Origin: Candidatus Methanoprimaticola hominis
GTDB taxonomy: Archaea > Thermoplasmatota > Thermoplasmata > Methanomassiliicoccales > Methanomethylophilaceae
Direction of reading: 5' to 3'
DNA: 6,875 nt
NCBI GenBank assembly: GCA_006954465.1
Contig: LVVU01000061.1
Location: forward strand, 1-6,875
Part shown: one piece after another, positions 1 through 4,462 of the stretch
Position numbering within the stretch: position 1 is the stretch's first letter
Layout: each line of letters starts with the position of its first letter
Translations under genes and position numbers: made by a program
Notes under the pieces: model-generated
What the model saw: the letters and a program-made list of their open reading frames with translations, nothing else
Told to the model about the DNA's origin: nothing
Databases searched by the model: none

Positions 1-131
1 TTGTATCCGGTGGAGAGAACCCTCTTGTCCTTGACGATGACGGCTCCGACCTTCCTCCTCAGACAGGTGGATCTGGTCGATACCAGACGGGCCATCTCCA
101 TGAAATACTCGTCATTGCTGGGTCTGTCCAT
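1..131 (-). CDS. dCMP deaminase, N-terminal part (runs off left edge)
   Basis: Read on the minus strand from ATG at 131-129, the frame stays open to the window edge and gives 43 residues beginning [20 protein letters not shown]. Residues 20-43 ([16 protein letters not shown], then a KRVLSTGY segment) match the conserved N-terminal strand-helix region of the dCMP/CMP deaminase family. Members of this family convert dCMP to dUMP in the cytosol to feed dTTP synthesis. The zinc-binding His/Cys motifs and the catalytic Glu lie beyond the window, so activity cannot be judged here. A TATA-like CTATATATC lies about 27 nt upstream, as expected for a leaderless transcript. The gene is divergent from the signal peptidase gene. 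A related cytidine/deoxycytidylate deaminase is the only serious alternative. Confidence 0.82.
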   Translation of the reverse strand, partial: MDRPSNDEYFMEMARLVSTRSTCLRRKVGAVIVKDKRVLSTGY

Positions 132-153
132 GGCGGATGCATTGCAGAAGGAT

Positions 154-162
154 GATATATAG
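154..162 (-). promoter_or_regulatory. TATA box of the dCMP deaminase gene
   Basis: CTATATATC on the minus strand, centred about 27 nt upstream of the ATG at 131. This is the distance expected when archaeal transcription starts at or next to the start codon. No Shine-Dalgarno sequence is seen, consistent with a leaderless mRNA. Confidence 0.55.
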
Positions 163-227
163 GCGTTTCCGGAATCCCGCGGCAGCCGCCGATACTGAGG
201 AGATTTTGCAGCCAGCATCCCTTAACG

Positions 228-236
228 TAAAATATC
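228..236 (+). promoter_or_regulatory. TATA box of the signal peptidase gene
   Basis: TAAAATATC sits in an AT-rich stretch (about 221-250) and is centred 25 nt before the GTG at 257. The spacing supports leaderless initiation at that GTG and argues against the ATG at 137, which would lie upstream of the promoter. Confidence 0.5.
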
Positions 237-256
237 TTAAAGTATCATCAAGAAGC

Positions 257-1090
257 GTGAACAAAGAGACCAGGACGCTCGTCACCATCATCGGCGTGTT
301 CGCCATCATAATCATCGGCGGATACGGTGCTCTGGTCGTCTACACGGGTTTCTCGCTCCCCTTCAGCTCCGTCGTGTCTGAGAGCATGCAGCATGACAAC
401 GAACGCTCCGAGATAGGAGTGATCGACACCGGGGACATCGTGGTCGTCGCCGATCCCTCCAAACAGGACATCGTCAGCTACGTGAAGGGAACCAATACGG
501 GGAAGAAGACATTCGGAGACTACGGATCCGTCATAATCTACAACAGGGATTCCAGTCAGAACCCGGTGATCCATCGTGCCATAGTCTGGTTGGATTACAA
601 CGAAAGCACCGGAAAATGGTCTTCATCCGAATTGGGAGGATACAGCGGCGAATGGTACTGCATAACGGACGGCACCGATAGATACAGGGACTGCACGGAC
701 CTGAAAGGAATGCTCTTCATCCAAGTCGGAGGAAAACTGGCGACCATCAATATGGATGGTCTAGGGAAGAACAGCGGATTCCTGACCATGGGCGACAATC
801 CTGTGACCAACATCACATTCGATCAATCGACAGGTATCATCAATCATCCCATCGCCATGGATGATATCAGATCCGTGCCTATTATGGAGATCCCCTGGAT
901 GGGAATCATCAAGCTGATCATGAACGGGAACACCCACGTTTCCCATGTTCCGAACAGTCTTCCCTCTTTGATTATGGAGATCGTCCTGGTCTTCAGCTTC
1001 CTGATACTGATAGACGCTTTCGCTGTCTACAGATTCGTCTCGAACACCGAGAGGAACGTATCCAAGTGCAAGGAATGGAAGAAGGAGTGA
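257..1090 (+). CDS. Signal peptidase I, archaeal Sec11-like (S26B)
   Basis: Membrane-bound serine protease that removes signal peptides from Sec-exported proteins on the outer face of the cytoplasmic membrane. The predicted protein has 277 residues. One membrane segment lies at about residues 7-30 (a run of I/V/L/G), followed by VVSESM with the probable nucleophile Ser43. NPVIHRAI carries His106, the usual general base of archaeal/eukaryal signal peptidases in place of bacterial Lys. TMGDNP has Asp180 of the conserved GD(N) box. A second membrane segment lies at about 236-261, followed by a short charged tail. About 70 residues, more than in minimal homologues, separate the His and GD boxes and contain Cys135 and Cys146. 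I chose the GTG start because of the TATA box 25 nt upstream; the frame stays open back to an ATG at 137, but those 40 residues are Arg/Ala-rich and unlike the family. The gene converges on cdc6 across 51 nt. Confidence 0.85.
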   Translation: MNKETRTLVTIIGVFAIIIIGGYGALVVYTGFSLPFSSVVSESMQHDNERSEIGVIDTGDIVVVADPSKQDIVSYVKGTNTGKKTFGDYGSVIIYNRDSSQNPVIHRAIVWLDYNESTGKWSSSELGGYSGEWYCITDGTDRYRDCTDLKGMLFIQVGGKLATINMDGLGKNSGFLTMGDNPVTNITFDQSTGIINHPIAMDDIRSVPIMEIPWMGIIKLIMNGNTHVSHVPNSLPSLIMEIVLVFSFLILIDAFAVYRFVSNTERNVSKCKEWKKE

Positions 1091-1096
1091 TTCCAA

Positions 1097-1140
1097 CCCC
1101 CCCACCCCTTCATTTCCACTGGAACTCGGAAAGGGGTATG
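1097..1140 (-). repeat. Origin recognition box (ORB), copy 1, downstream of cdc6
   Basis: On the minus strand this reads CATACCCCTTTCCGAG, then the dyad TTCCAGTGGAA, then ATGAAGGGG, T and seven Gs. Dyad plus G string is the hallmark of archaeal ORBs, where the Orc1/Cdc6 winged helix binds the dyad and its AAA+ domain contacts the G string. From the dyad to the end of the G string, 27 of 28 bases match copy 2 at 2651-2678. The C-rich left arm is also shared. The element fills the convergent gap between the signal peptidase and cdc6 stop codons. Confidence 0.85.
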
Positions 1141-1141
1141 C

Positions 1142-2407
1142 TCACATCAGAGTCGTCTGCTTGGGGGGCTTGTATTCCGTGAAAAGCTCGTCGGATTTCA
1201 CCATCTCGATGATATCTTTAGGAATACAGAGTTCGATCTCCTTGGTACGACCGGTCCTTCCATTGGACTTGATCCTCGCGTGAACGACTCCGAGCATATC
1301 CAATTCCTGGATCAGACCGGTGATCCTCCTCTGAGTGAGAATGGATTGACCGATGCATTCGCAGACCGATTTGTAAGAAGAATAAGCATCTCCGGTCGTC
1401 ATCGTTGTGAGACCCTTCTCACTGTTCTTGATGATACCCATGAGAAGGATCTTAGATTGTATCGTGAGAGTCTTGATGACTTCGACAATCGCATCGACCT
1501 CGATCTTGCTTCTAGCGGAACGGACATGAGCAGAAGTGACCTTGCTGTCTCCGTTCCTCTCTGCGATCTCTGCAGAAATCCTGAGAAGCTCCAATGCTCT
1601 TCTAGCATCCCCCATCTCCTGAGCAGAGAGAGCAGCGCAATATGGAATGACATCATCATCGAGGATTCCATCATCGAAAGCGAGCGAAGCTCTGTTGTAA
1701 AGGATATCCTGTAATTGTTCTACATTATAGGGAGGGAAAACGAGTTTCTCCTCTCCCAATCTGCTCTTGATCTTCGGACTGAGGAGTTCTGTGAATTTCG
1801 CATTGTTCGTGATTCCGATGATCGAAACCCTGGAACTCTGAAGAACTTCATTGATTGTGGTGAGATAGTAGAAGATGTCATCTCCATTCTTCTGAATTGA
1901 TCTATCGATCTCATCCAAAACCACGATGAAGATCTTGTTCTCTCTGTCGATGATCTCGGTCAGAGTCGAGAGGATTTTATCAAGACTCCATCCTGTGAAC
2001 GGGATCTTGTTGTTGATATCCTTGATGATTTGATTCGAGATGCTGTACAGGATTCCGTACGGAGTATCGTTCACTTCGCAATTCACATAGATGAAGCAGA
2101 TATTATTCTCATTCGGATCGGCTTTCTTCAATTCCTTTCCGATGAAGTTCATCACAGCCGTCTTCCCGGTTCCTGTCTTTCCTACGATGAGGATGTTGGA
2201 TGGTTTGTCTCCGCCTAAAGCAGGAGCGATGATCTCCACGATCGAATCGATCTTGTCTTTTCTATGTGGCAGTTTGTCAGGAATGTATGTGGTCTGGAGG
2301 ATCTTGGAATTCTTCACCAGCTTGTGTCTCGTCTTGACATATTGAGTGAATATGTTATCCTCGTTTTCCAATGGAACCACCGCTATTTCCACTGAACGAT
2401 ATTTCAT
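1142..2407 (-). CDS. cdc6: Orc1/Cdc6 replication initiator
   Basis: Archaeal initiator of the Orc1/Cdc6 family: an AAA+ ATPase that binds origin recognition boxes and helps load the MCM helicase. As drawn it has 421 residues, the normal family length. Residues 18-50 (NIF..Y, then LPHRKDKI) form the usual N-terminal lead-in. Walker A is GKTGTGKT at 76-83, Walker B is IVVLDEID at 161-168, sensor 1 is ITN at 199-201 and sensor 2 is GDARRAL at 266-272 (Arg269). SPKIKSRL near 210-217 fits the arginine-finger region. The C-terminal winged helix spans about 310-400, with a basic wing near 378-388 (KSNGRTGR). The gene is flanked by two inverted ORBs. The TATA-like TTATAAAT overlaps the ATG at 2407, so a downstream start is likely; GTG at codon 10 (2380-2378) lies about 30 nt from the TATA centre and would give 412 residues beginning at VVPLENEDNIF. 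Dyads in the first codons suggest autoregulation. Confidence 0.95.
   Translation of the reverse strand: MKYRSVEIAVVPLENEDNIFTQYVKTRHKLVKNSKILQTTYIPDKLPHRKDKIDSIVEIIAPALGGDKPSNILIVGKTGTGKTAVMNFIGKELKKADPNENNICFIYVNCEVNDTPYGILYSISNQIIKDINNKIPFTGWSLDKILSTLTEIIDRENKIFIVVLDEIDRSIQKNGDDIFYYLTTINEVLQSSRVSIIGITNNAKFTELLSPKIKSRLGEEKLVFPPYNVEQLQDILYNRASLAFDDGILDDDVIPYCAALSAQEMGDARRALELLRISAEIAERNGDSKVTSAHVRSARSKIEVDAIVEVIKTLTIQSKILLMGIIKNSEKGLTTMTTGDAYSSYKSVCECIGQSILTQRRITGLIQELDMLGVVHARIKSNGRTGRTKEIELCIPKDIIEMVKSDELFTEYKPPKQTTLM
2366..2397. repeat. Two degenerate ORB-like dyads at the cdc6 5' end
   Basis: TTCCAATGGAA (2366-2376) and TTCCACTGAA (2387-2396) resemble the ORB dyad without a G string. Their centres are 21 bp apart, about two helical turns. 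They lie within codons 4-14 of cdc6 as drawn, but just downstream of its TATA box, around the predicted transcription start. This is a natural place for an operator bound by Cdc6. The first is symmetric and the second has lost one base of a half-site. Confidence 0.45.
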
Positions 2408-2414
2408 TTATAAC
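2407..2414 (-). promoter_or_regulatory. TATA box of cdc6
   Basis: TTATAAAT on the minus strand is the best TATA match upstream of cdc6. Its last base is the first base of the upstream-most ATG. A start of transcription about 26-30 nt downstream would fall near 2380-2385, inside the reading frame as drawn. This supports the GTG at 2380-2378 as the functional start codon. Confidence 0.5.
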
Positions 2415-2430
2415 AGTATCGACGAATCCG

Positions 2431-2445
2431 ATTTCCACTGGAAAT
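2431..2445. repeat. Perfect ORB-type dyad (mini-ORB)
   Basis: ATTTCCACTGGAAAT is a perfect inverted repeat, seven bases on each side of one central C, with the same core as the full ORBs. No G string follows on either side. It lies 17 bp upstream of the cdc6 TATA box and 46 bp from the nearest degenerate dyad centre. A mini-ORB role in initiation, an operator role for cdc6, or both are possible. Confidence 0.7.
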
Positions 2446-2455
2446 TGAAGATTTT

Positions 2456-2471
2456 TTCGGCTCTCGCCGAA
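2456..2471. repeat. Short hairpin in the origin spacer
   Basis: TTCGGC and GCCGAA form a 6-bp stem around TCTC. On the minus strand the loop reads GAGA, a GNRA-type tetraloop. The T run lies on the 5' side of the stem on the plus strand, so neither orientation looks like a terminator. It lies between the divergent cdc6 and microprotein promoters and could be structural or chance. Confidence 0.3.
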
Positions 2472-2486
2472 CAGCTCTGATTTTCG

Positions 2487-2496
2487 TTTTTATATC
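2487..2496 (+). promoter_or_regulatory. TATA box of the microprotein gene
   Basis: TTTTTATATC, the strongest TATA-like element on the plus strand of this spacer, is centred about 49 nt before the ATG at 2540. A start near 2516-2520 would leave a leader of roughly 20-25 nt, long enough to hold the AGGGGT sequence at 2527-2532 as a weak Shine-Dalgarno site. Confidence 0.5.
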
Positions 2497-2539
2497 TGAA
2501 CGATATTGTTGGTTTAACCTGCAAAAAGGGGTATCAAAA

Positions 2540-2626
2540 ATGAAAGGTTGGCTTGTAATCGGTGCTTGTGTGCTCGGAATCGTTGCTTTCGTCGGCATTC
2601 TCTACGTGCTCGGAACCGCTTTCTGA
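2540..2626 (+). CDS. Putative 28-residue single-span membrane microprotein
   Basis: An ATG at 2540 opens 28 codons ending in TGA. The product begins MKGWLVIGACVLGIVAFVGI and continues LYVLGTAF. One Lys at position 2 is followed by an almost unbroken hydrophobic stretch (about residues 4-28) with Gly spacing, which predicts a single membrane span and almost no soluble part. Support for a real gene is a clear TATA box upstream, an AGGGGT ribosome-binding-like sequence ending 7 nt before the ATG, and a T run at 2642-2646 soon after the stop. It resembles no family I can name. It lies between the mini-ORB and the full ORB, divergent from cdc6. It may be a small membrane protein expressed from within the origin. 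The alternative is a chance ORF in origin DNA. Confidence 0.5.
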   Translation: MKGWLVIGACVLGIVAFVGILYVLGTAF

Positions 2627-2633
2627 AAACACC

Positions 2634-2678
2634 CATTCCCCTTTTTCCGTTTCCAGTGGAAATGGAGGGGTGGGGGGG
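2634..2678 (+). repeat. Origin recognition box (ORB), copy 2, upstream of cdc6
   Basis: The left arm is CATTCCCCTTTTTCCG (2634-2649). The dyad TTTCCAGTGGAAA (2650-2662, centre 2656) follows, then TGGAGGGG, T and seven Gs ending at 2678. It matches copy 1 at 27 of 28 bases from dyad through G string, and in the left arm apart from a 2-nt length difference and a substitution. Its G string points right, away from cdc6, while that of copy 1 points left, so the pair is inverted and outward-facing. The T run at 2642-2646 may also end transcripts of the microprotein gene. Confidence 0.88.
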
Positions 2679-2724
2679 ATAGCGGATCGGAAGACGGTCC
2701 GCAGCTCTGCATGCACACCCCTTC

Positions 2725-2732
2725 TTTTTATT
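2725..2732 (+). promoter_or_regulatory. TATA box of the small membrane-anchored gene and tiaS
   Basis: TTTTTATT, centred about 28 nt before the ATG at 2756, fits a leaderless start. No other promoter is evident before tiaS, so it probably drives both genes. Confidence 0.45.
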
Positions 2733-2755
2733 CCAGATGAACACAGACATCCGGT

Positions 2756-3100
2756 ATGTCATCGAAAAGATATGCCGCAGTCGGATTGGCTGTTGTCCTC
2801 GTAGCGGTCCTCTTCGTAACGTTCTCGGAAGGTGAAGAAGACGAGAATTACGATATCACGGGTATCGTCCACGACATCCGCGGATCATCCAACGGTTTCA
2901 CATTCTATATCGATACGGTCGACAGTCAGATCAGATGCTTCTCCAGACTGTCTCCTGTGGATCTCGGGTACTACGGTCTGAAAGGCTCTTTCTCGGAAGA
3001 CGGAAGCATATTCTTCGTCGAGATGCTGACCAGTCTCGAAGGACATAACTATCGATCATCCAATAAGGGATGCGATCAGGATGTACGTGGCTGTGGATGA
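2756..3100 (+). CDS. Small membrane-anchored protein, possible OB-fold, unknown function
   Basis: A 114-residue protein that I cannot assign to a named family. Residues 1-5 (MSSKR) are basic, and 6-23 (YAAVGLAVVLVAVLFVTF) form an uncleaved signal anchor or signal peptide. An acidic linker, SEGEEDEN, follows. Residues 32-95 have a strand-rich pattern: YDITGIVHDI, GFTFYIDT, QIRCFSR, YGLKGSF, and SIFFVEMLTS. The opening ITG(x)V and closing F(x)VE(x)L resemble the first and last strands of OB-fold domains of the tRNA-anti type. The domain would lie outside the membrane. The last 20 residues are polar, with two Cys, and their codons partly overlap tiaS. The start is chosen from the TATA box 28 nt upstream. 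Overlap with tiaS implies co-transcription, but a shared function is not shown. The OB-fold call is from pattern only. Confidence 0.65.
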   Translation: MSSKRYAAVGLAVVLVAVLFVTFSEGEEDENYDITGIVHDIRGSSNGFTFYIDTVDSQIRCFSRLSPVDLGYYGLKGSFSEDGSIFFVEMLTSLEGHNYRSSNKGCDQDVRGCG

Positions 3101-4406
3101 TACCGATTCGATGCACGGGAACTGCACGACGTTCCTTGCGACCGAGATCATCAGGGAATTCGATGACCTCGATCTCATCGGCAATCCGCGTCTCGTTCGT
3201 TTGAACCCTGCTACTCCATGGAAGACCCGTGGAAACGGTGCTCTCGTCATGAGATTCGGTCATGGAACCGGCAGGAGCAGATTCATCGGTATGATCGGCG
3301 ACCGTGAGATACGCTGCTTTGACGATCAGACCGAATGGGAGCCCGATCCCGAGATGATGAGATCCAGGATTATCCCTCTGATGGAGAGGTATCATGAGGA
3401 GGAGGCCGACCCCGGTCTTCTGATATCCCATATCAAACCCTCTCAGGAATTCTATTGGAGAGGAGTGAGAACGATCCTGAACCGCGGGATCGTGGATCCG
3501 GAGATAAAGAGGATCTCCGGATCGACGTACGAGATCGGTTGCGGACGCGGTCTCATCGGATGCACCTGCGGAATGGCATGGAGGCCCAGGGATACGACTT
3601 TCGAGCTTCTCGCCTATCGCCCTCAGGAGAGATGGGGCACCGAACGCATCTTCGATCCGTCGACCATAAGGGATATGGATCATTCCTATCCGTCGACCTT
3701 CAATTCCTGGGAGGATCGTTTCAACAAGGTCGCGATGGTGCCTTCCACACCGTGTCCCGTGATGTACGGGCTCCGCGGGGATTCCGAGGAGGATCTCATC
3801 GAGGCATCGAAGATGATATCCACCGAACCTCTGGACAGATGGATGGTCTTCCTGACCAATCAGGGTACGGACGACCATATCGTAAGGAATCTCAGAGGGC
3901 CTCTCGTTCCCAATCAATCGTATATCATCAGGGGAACCGTGGCTTCGCATGTGAAGCACATCGAAGGAGGTCACGTCTTCATCGATGTCGATACGGAATA
4001 CGGCAGGATCACCTGTGCGGCGTACGAACCCTCCAAGGAATTCAGATTCGCCGTGGACTGGTTGGATCCGGGGGATGTCATCGAGGTCGTCGGCGAGCTC
4101 AGAGATGAACCCCGGACATTGAATCTGGAGAAGATCCATGTGATCTCCACCGTCCAGGAGTATCGGAAGGTGTCCAATCCCGTATGCCCCATCTGCTCCA
4201 GGACGATGAAATCCACCGGAAGCAACGGGAAGTACAAGTGCAAGAAATGCAAGACCGTCTCATACGAGCCTGTGACGGTCCCTGTCCGCAGGAACATCGT
4301 TCCCGGATGGTACGAACCGCCTACGGCTGCGAGGCGTCATCTCTCCAAGCCTCTGAAGAGGATGGGTTTGATGCAACCTGTTGAGTTCGTCAATGGTCGT
4401 ATATGA
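3081..4406 (+). CDS. tiaS: tRNA(Ile2) 2-agmatinylcytidine synthetase TiaS
   Basis: Cytosolic ATP-dependent enzyme that joins agmatine to C2 of cytidine 34 in the CAU anticodon of tRNA-Ile2, so that it reads AUA rather than AUG. The 441 residues cover the full domain set. The N-terminal kinase-like domain begins VAVDDTDS (Asp6, Asp7, Asp9), then GNCTT, with Thr16 at the position of the autophosphorylated Thr18 of the Archaeoglobus enzyme, and KTRGNGAL at 48-55. A ferredoxin-like domain lies at about 115-260, including GLIGCTCGMAWRP. An OB fold lies at about 280-355 and a zinc ribbon at 369-390 (Cys369, Cys372, Cys387, Cys390). A basic tail of about 50 residues follows. The start is set by the family N-terminus. 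The gene overlaps its upstream neighbour by 20 nt in another frame, suggesting translational coupling. No key residue appears lost. Confidence 0.95.
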   Translation: MYVAVDDTDSMHGNCTTFLATEIIREFDDLDLIGNPRLVRLNPATPWKTRGNGALVMRFGHGTGRSRFIGMIGDREIRCFDDQTEWEPDPEMMRSRIIPLMERYHEEEADPGLLISHIKPSQEFYWRGVRTILNRGIVDPEIKRISGSTYEIGCGRGLIGCTCGMAWRPRDTTFELLAYRPQERWGTERIFDPSTIRDMDHSYPSTFNSWEDRFNKVAMVPSTPCPVMYGLRGDSEEDLIEASKMISTEPLDRWMVFLTNQGTDDHIVRNLRGPLVPNQSYIIRGTVASHVKHIEGGHVFIDVDTEYGRITCAAYEPSKEFRFAVDWLDPGDVIEVVGELRDEPRTLNLEKIHVISTVQEYRKVSNPVCPICSRTMKSTGSNGKYKCKKCKTVSYEPVTVPVRRNIVPGWYEPPTAARRHLSKPLKRMGLMQPVEFVNGRI

Positions 4407-4410
4407 CCAT
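4393..4410. repeat. Inverted repeat across the tiaS stop and thiolase promoter
   Basis: ATGGTC and GACCAT form perfect 6-bp arms around GTATAT, spanning the tiaS stop codon. A further GACCAT occurs at 4432-4437, 27 bp downstream, so copies bracket the thiolase TATA box at 4419-4426. Two-fold symmetry beside a promoter suggests a regulator site, but the arms are short and no regulator gene is nearby. Confidence 0.3.
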
Positions 4411-4418
4411 CGACAATC

Positions 4419-4426
4419 TTTTATAA
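4419..4426 (+). promoter_or_regulatory. TATA box of the thiolase gene
   Basis: TTTTATAA is a strong TATA match. Transcription about 26 nt downstream would start near 4448, between the ATG at 4436 and the ATG at 4463. Only the latter can then be translated. The gene therefore has its own promoter despite following tiaS closely. Confidence 0.6.
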
Positions 4427-4447
4427 TGTCCGACCATGGAAGCGTCC

Positions 4448-4456
4448 GGAAGGGAT
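4448..4456 (+). promoter_or_regulatory. Shine-Dalgarno-like site that selects the thiolase start
   Basis: GGAAGGGAT ends six bases before the ATG at 4463. It supports that start over the in-frame ATG at 4436, which has no such sequence and lies only 14 nt from the TATA centre. Confidence 0.5.
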
Positions 4457-4462
4457 TATCCC

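Larger units (their letters stand above)
2408..2678. other. Candidate replication origin (oriC) region
   Basis: This interval upstream of cdc6 combines a perfect dyad at 2431-2445, an AT-rich stretch at about 2441-2540 that could serve as the unwinding element, and a full ORB at 2634-2678. Archaeal origins are commonly next to cdc6 and carry ORBs flanking an AT-rich segment. A second full ORB lies beyond the other end of cdc6, so the functional origin may extend from 1097 to 2678. A promoter and a 28-codon gene lie inside the interval. Origin activity is inferred from motif and context. Confidence 0.75.

Noticed and set aside
137..256. Upstream 40-codon extension of the signal peptidase from ATG 137
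   Set aside because: It lies upstream of a well-placed TATA box, crosses the divergent promoter of the deaminase gene, and encodes Arg/Ala-rich sequence unlike the family N-terminus.
1142..1165. PIP-box-like C-terminus of Cdc6 (KQTTLM)
   Set aside because: It lacks the terminal aromatic pair of a PCNA-binding box, so the resemblance is too weak to call.
1163..1168. Run of six Gs near the cdc6 3' end as a possible extra ORB
   Set aside because: No dyad lies next to it, and it encodes Pro-Pro-Lys in the Cdc6 tail.
1257..1267. TTCCATTGGAC inside cdc6 as another ORB dyad
   Set aside because: Incomplete symmetry, no G string and an internal coding position; a short match like this is expected by chance.
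2456..2471. Hairpin read as a transcription terminator
   Set aside because: The T run lies on the wrong side of the stem for either strand, and both flanking genes are transcribed away from it.
2525..2534. AAAGGGGTAT shared with 1130-1139 in the arm of ORB copy 1, suggesting a third box
   Set aside because: No dyad is adjacent, and its position before the microprotein ATG is better explained as a ribosome-binding sequence; a 10-nt match is weak.
2931..4139. Long open frame of about 400 codons antisense to tiaS
   Set aside because: It is a shadow of the conserved tiaS frame, with His/Arg/Asp/Gly-rich composition and no recognisable motifs.
4436..4462. Thiolase start at ATG 4436
   Set aside because: It is only 14 nt from the TATA centre and adds nine residues not found in the family; ATG 4463 has a Shine-Dalgarno-like site.
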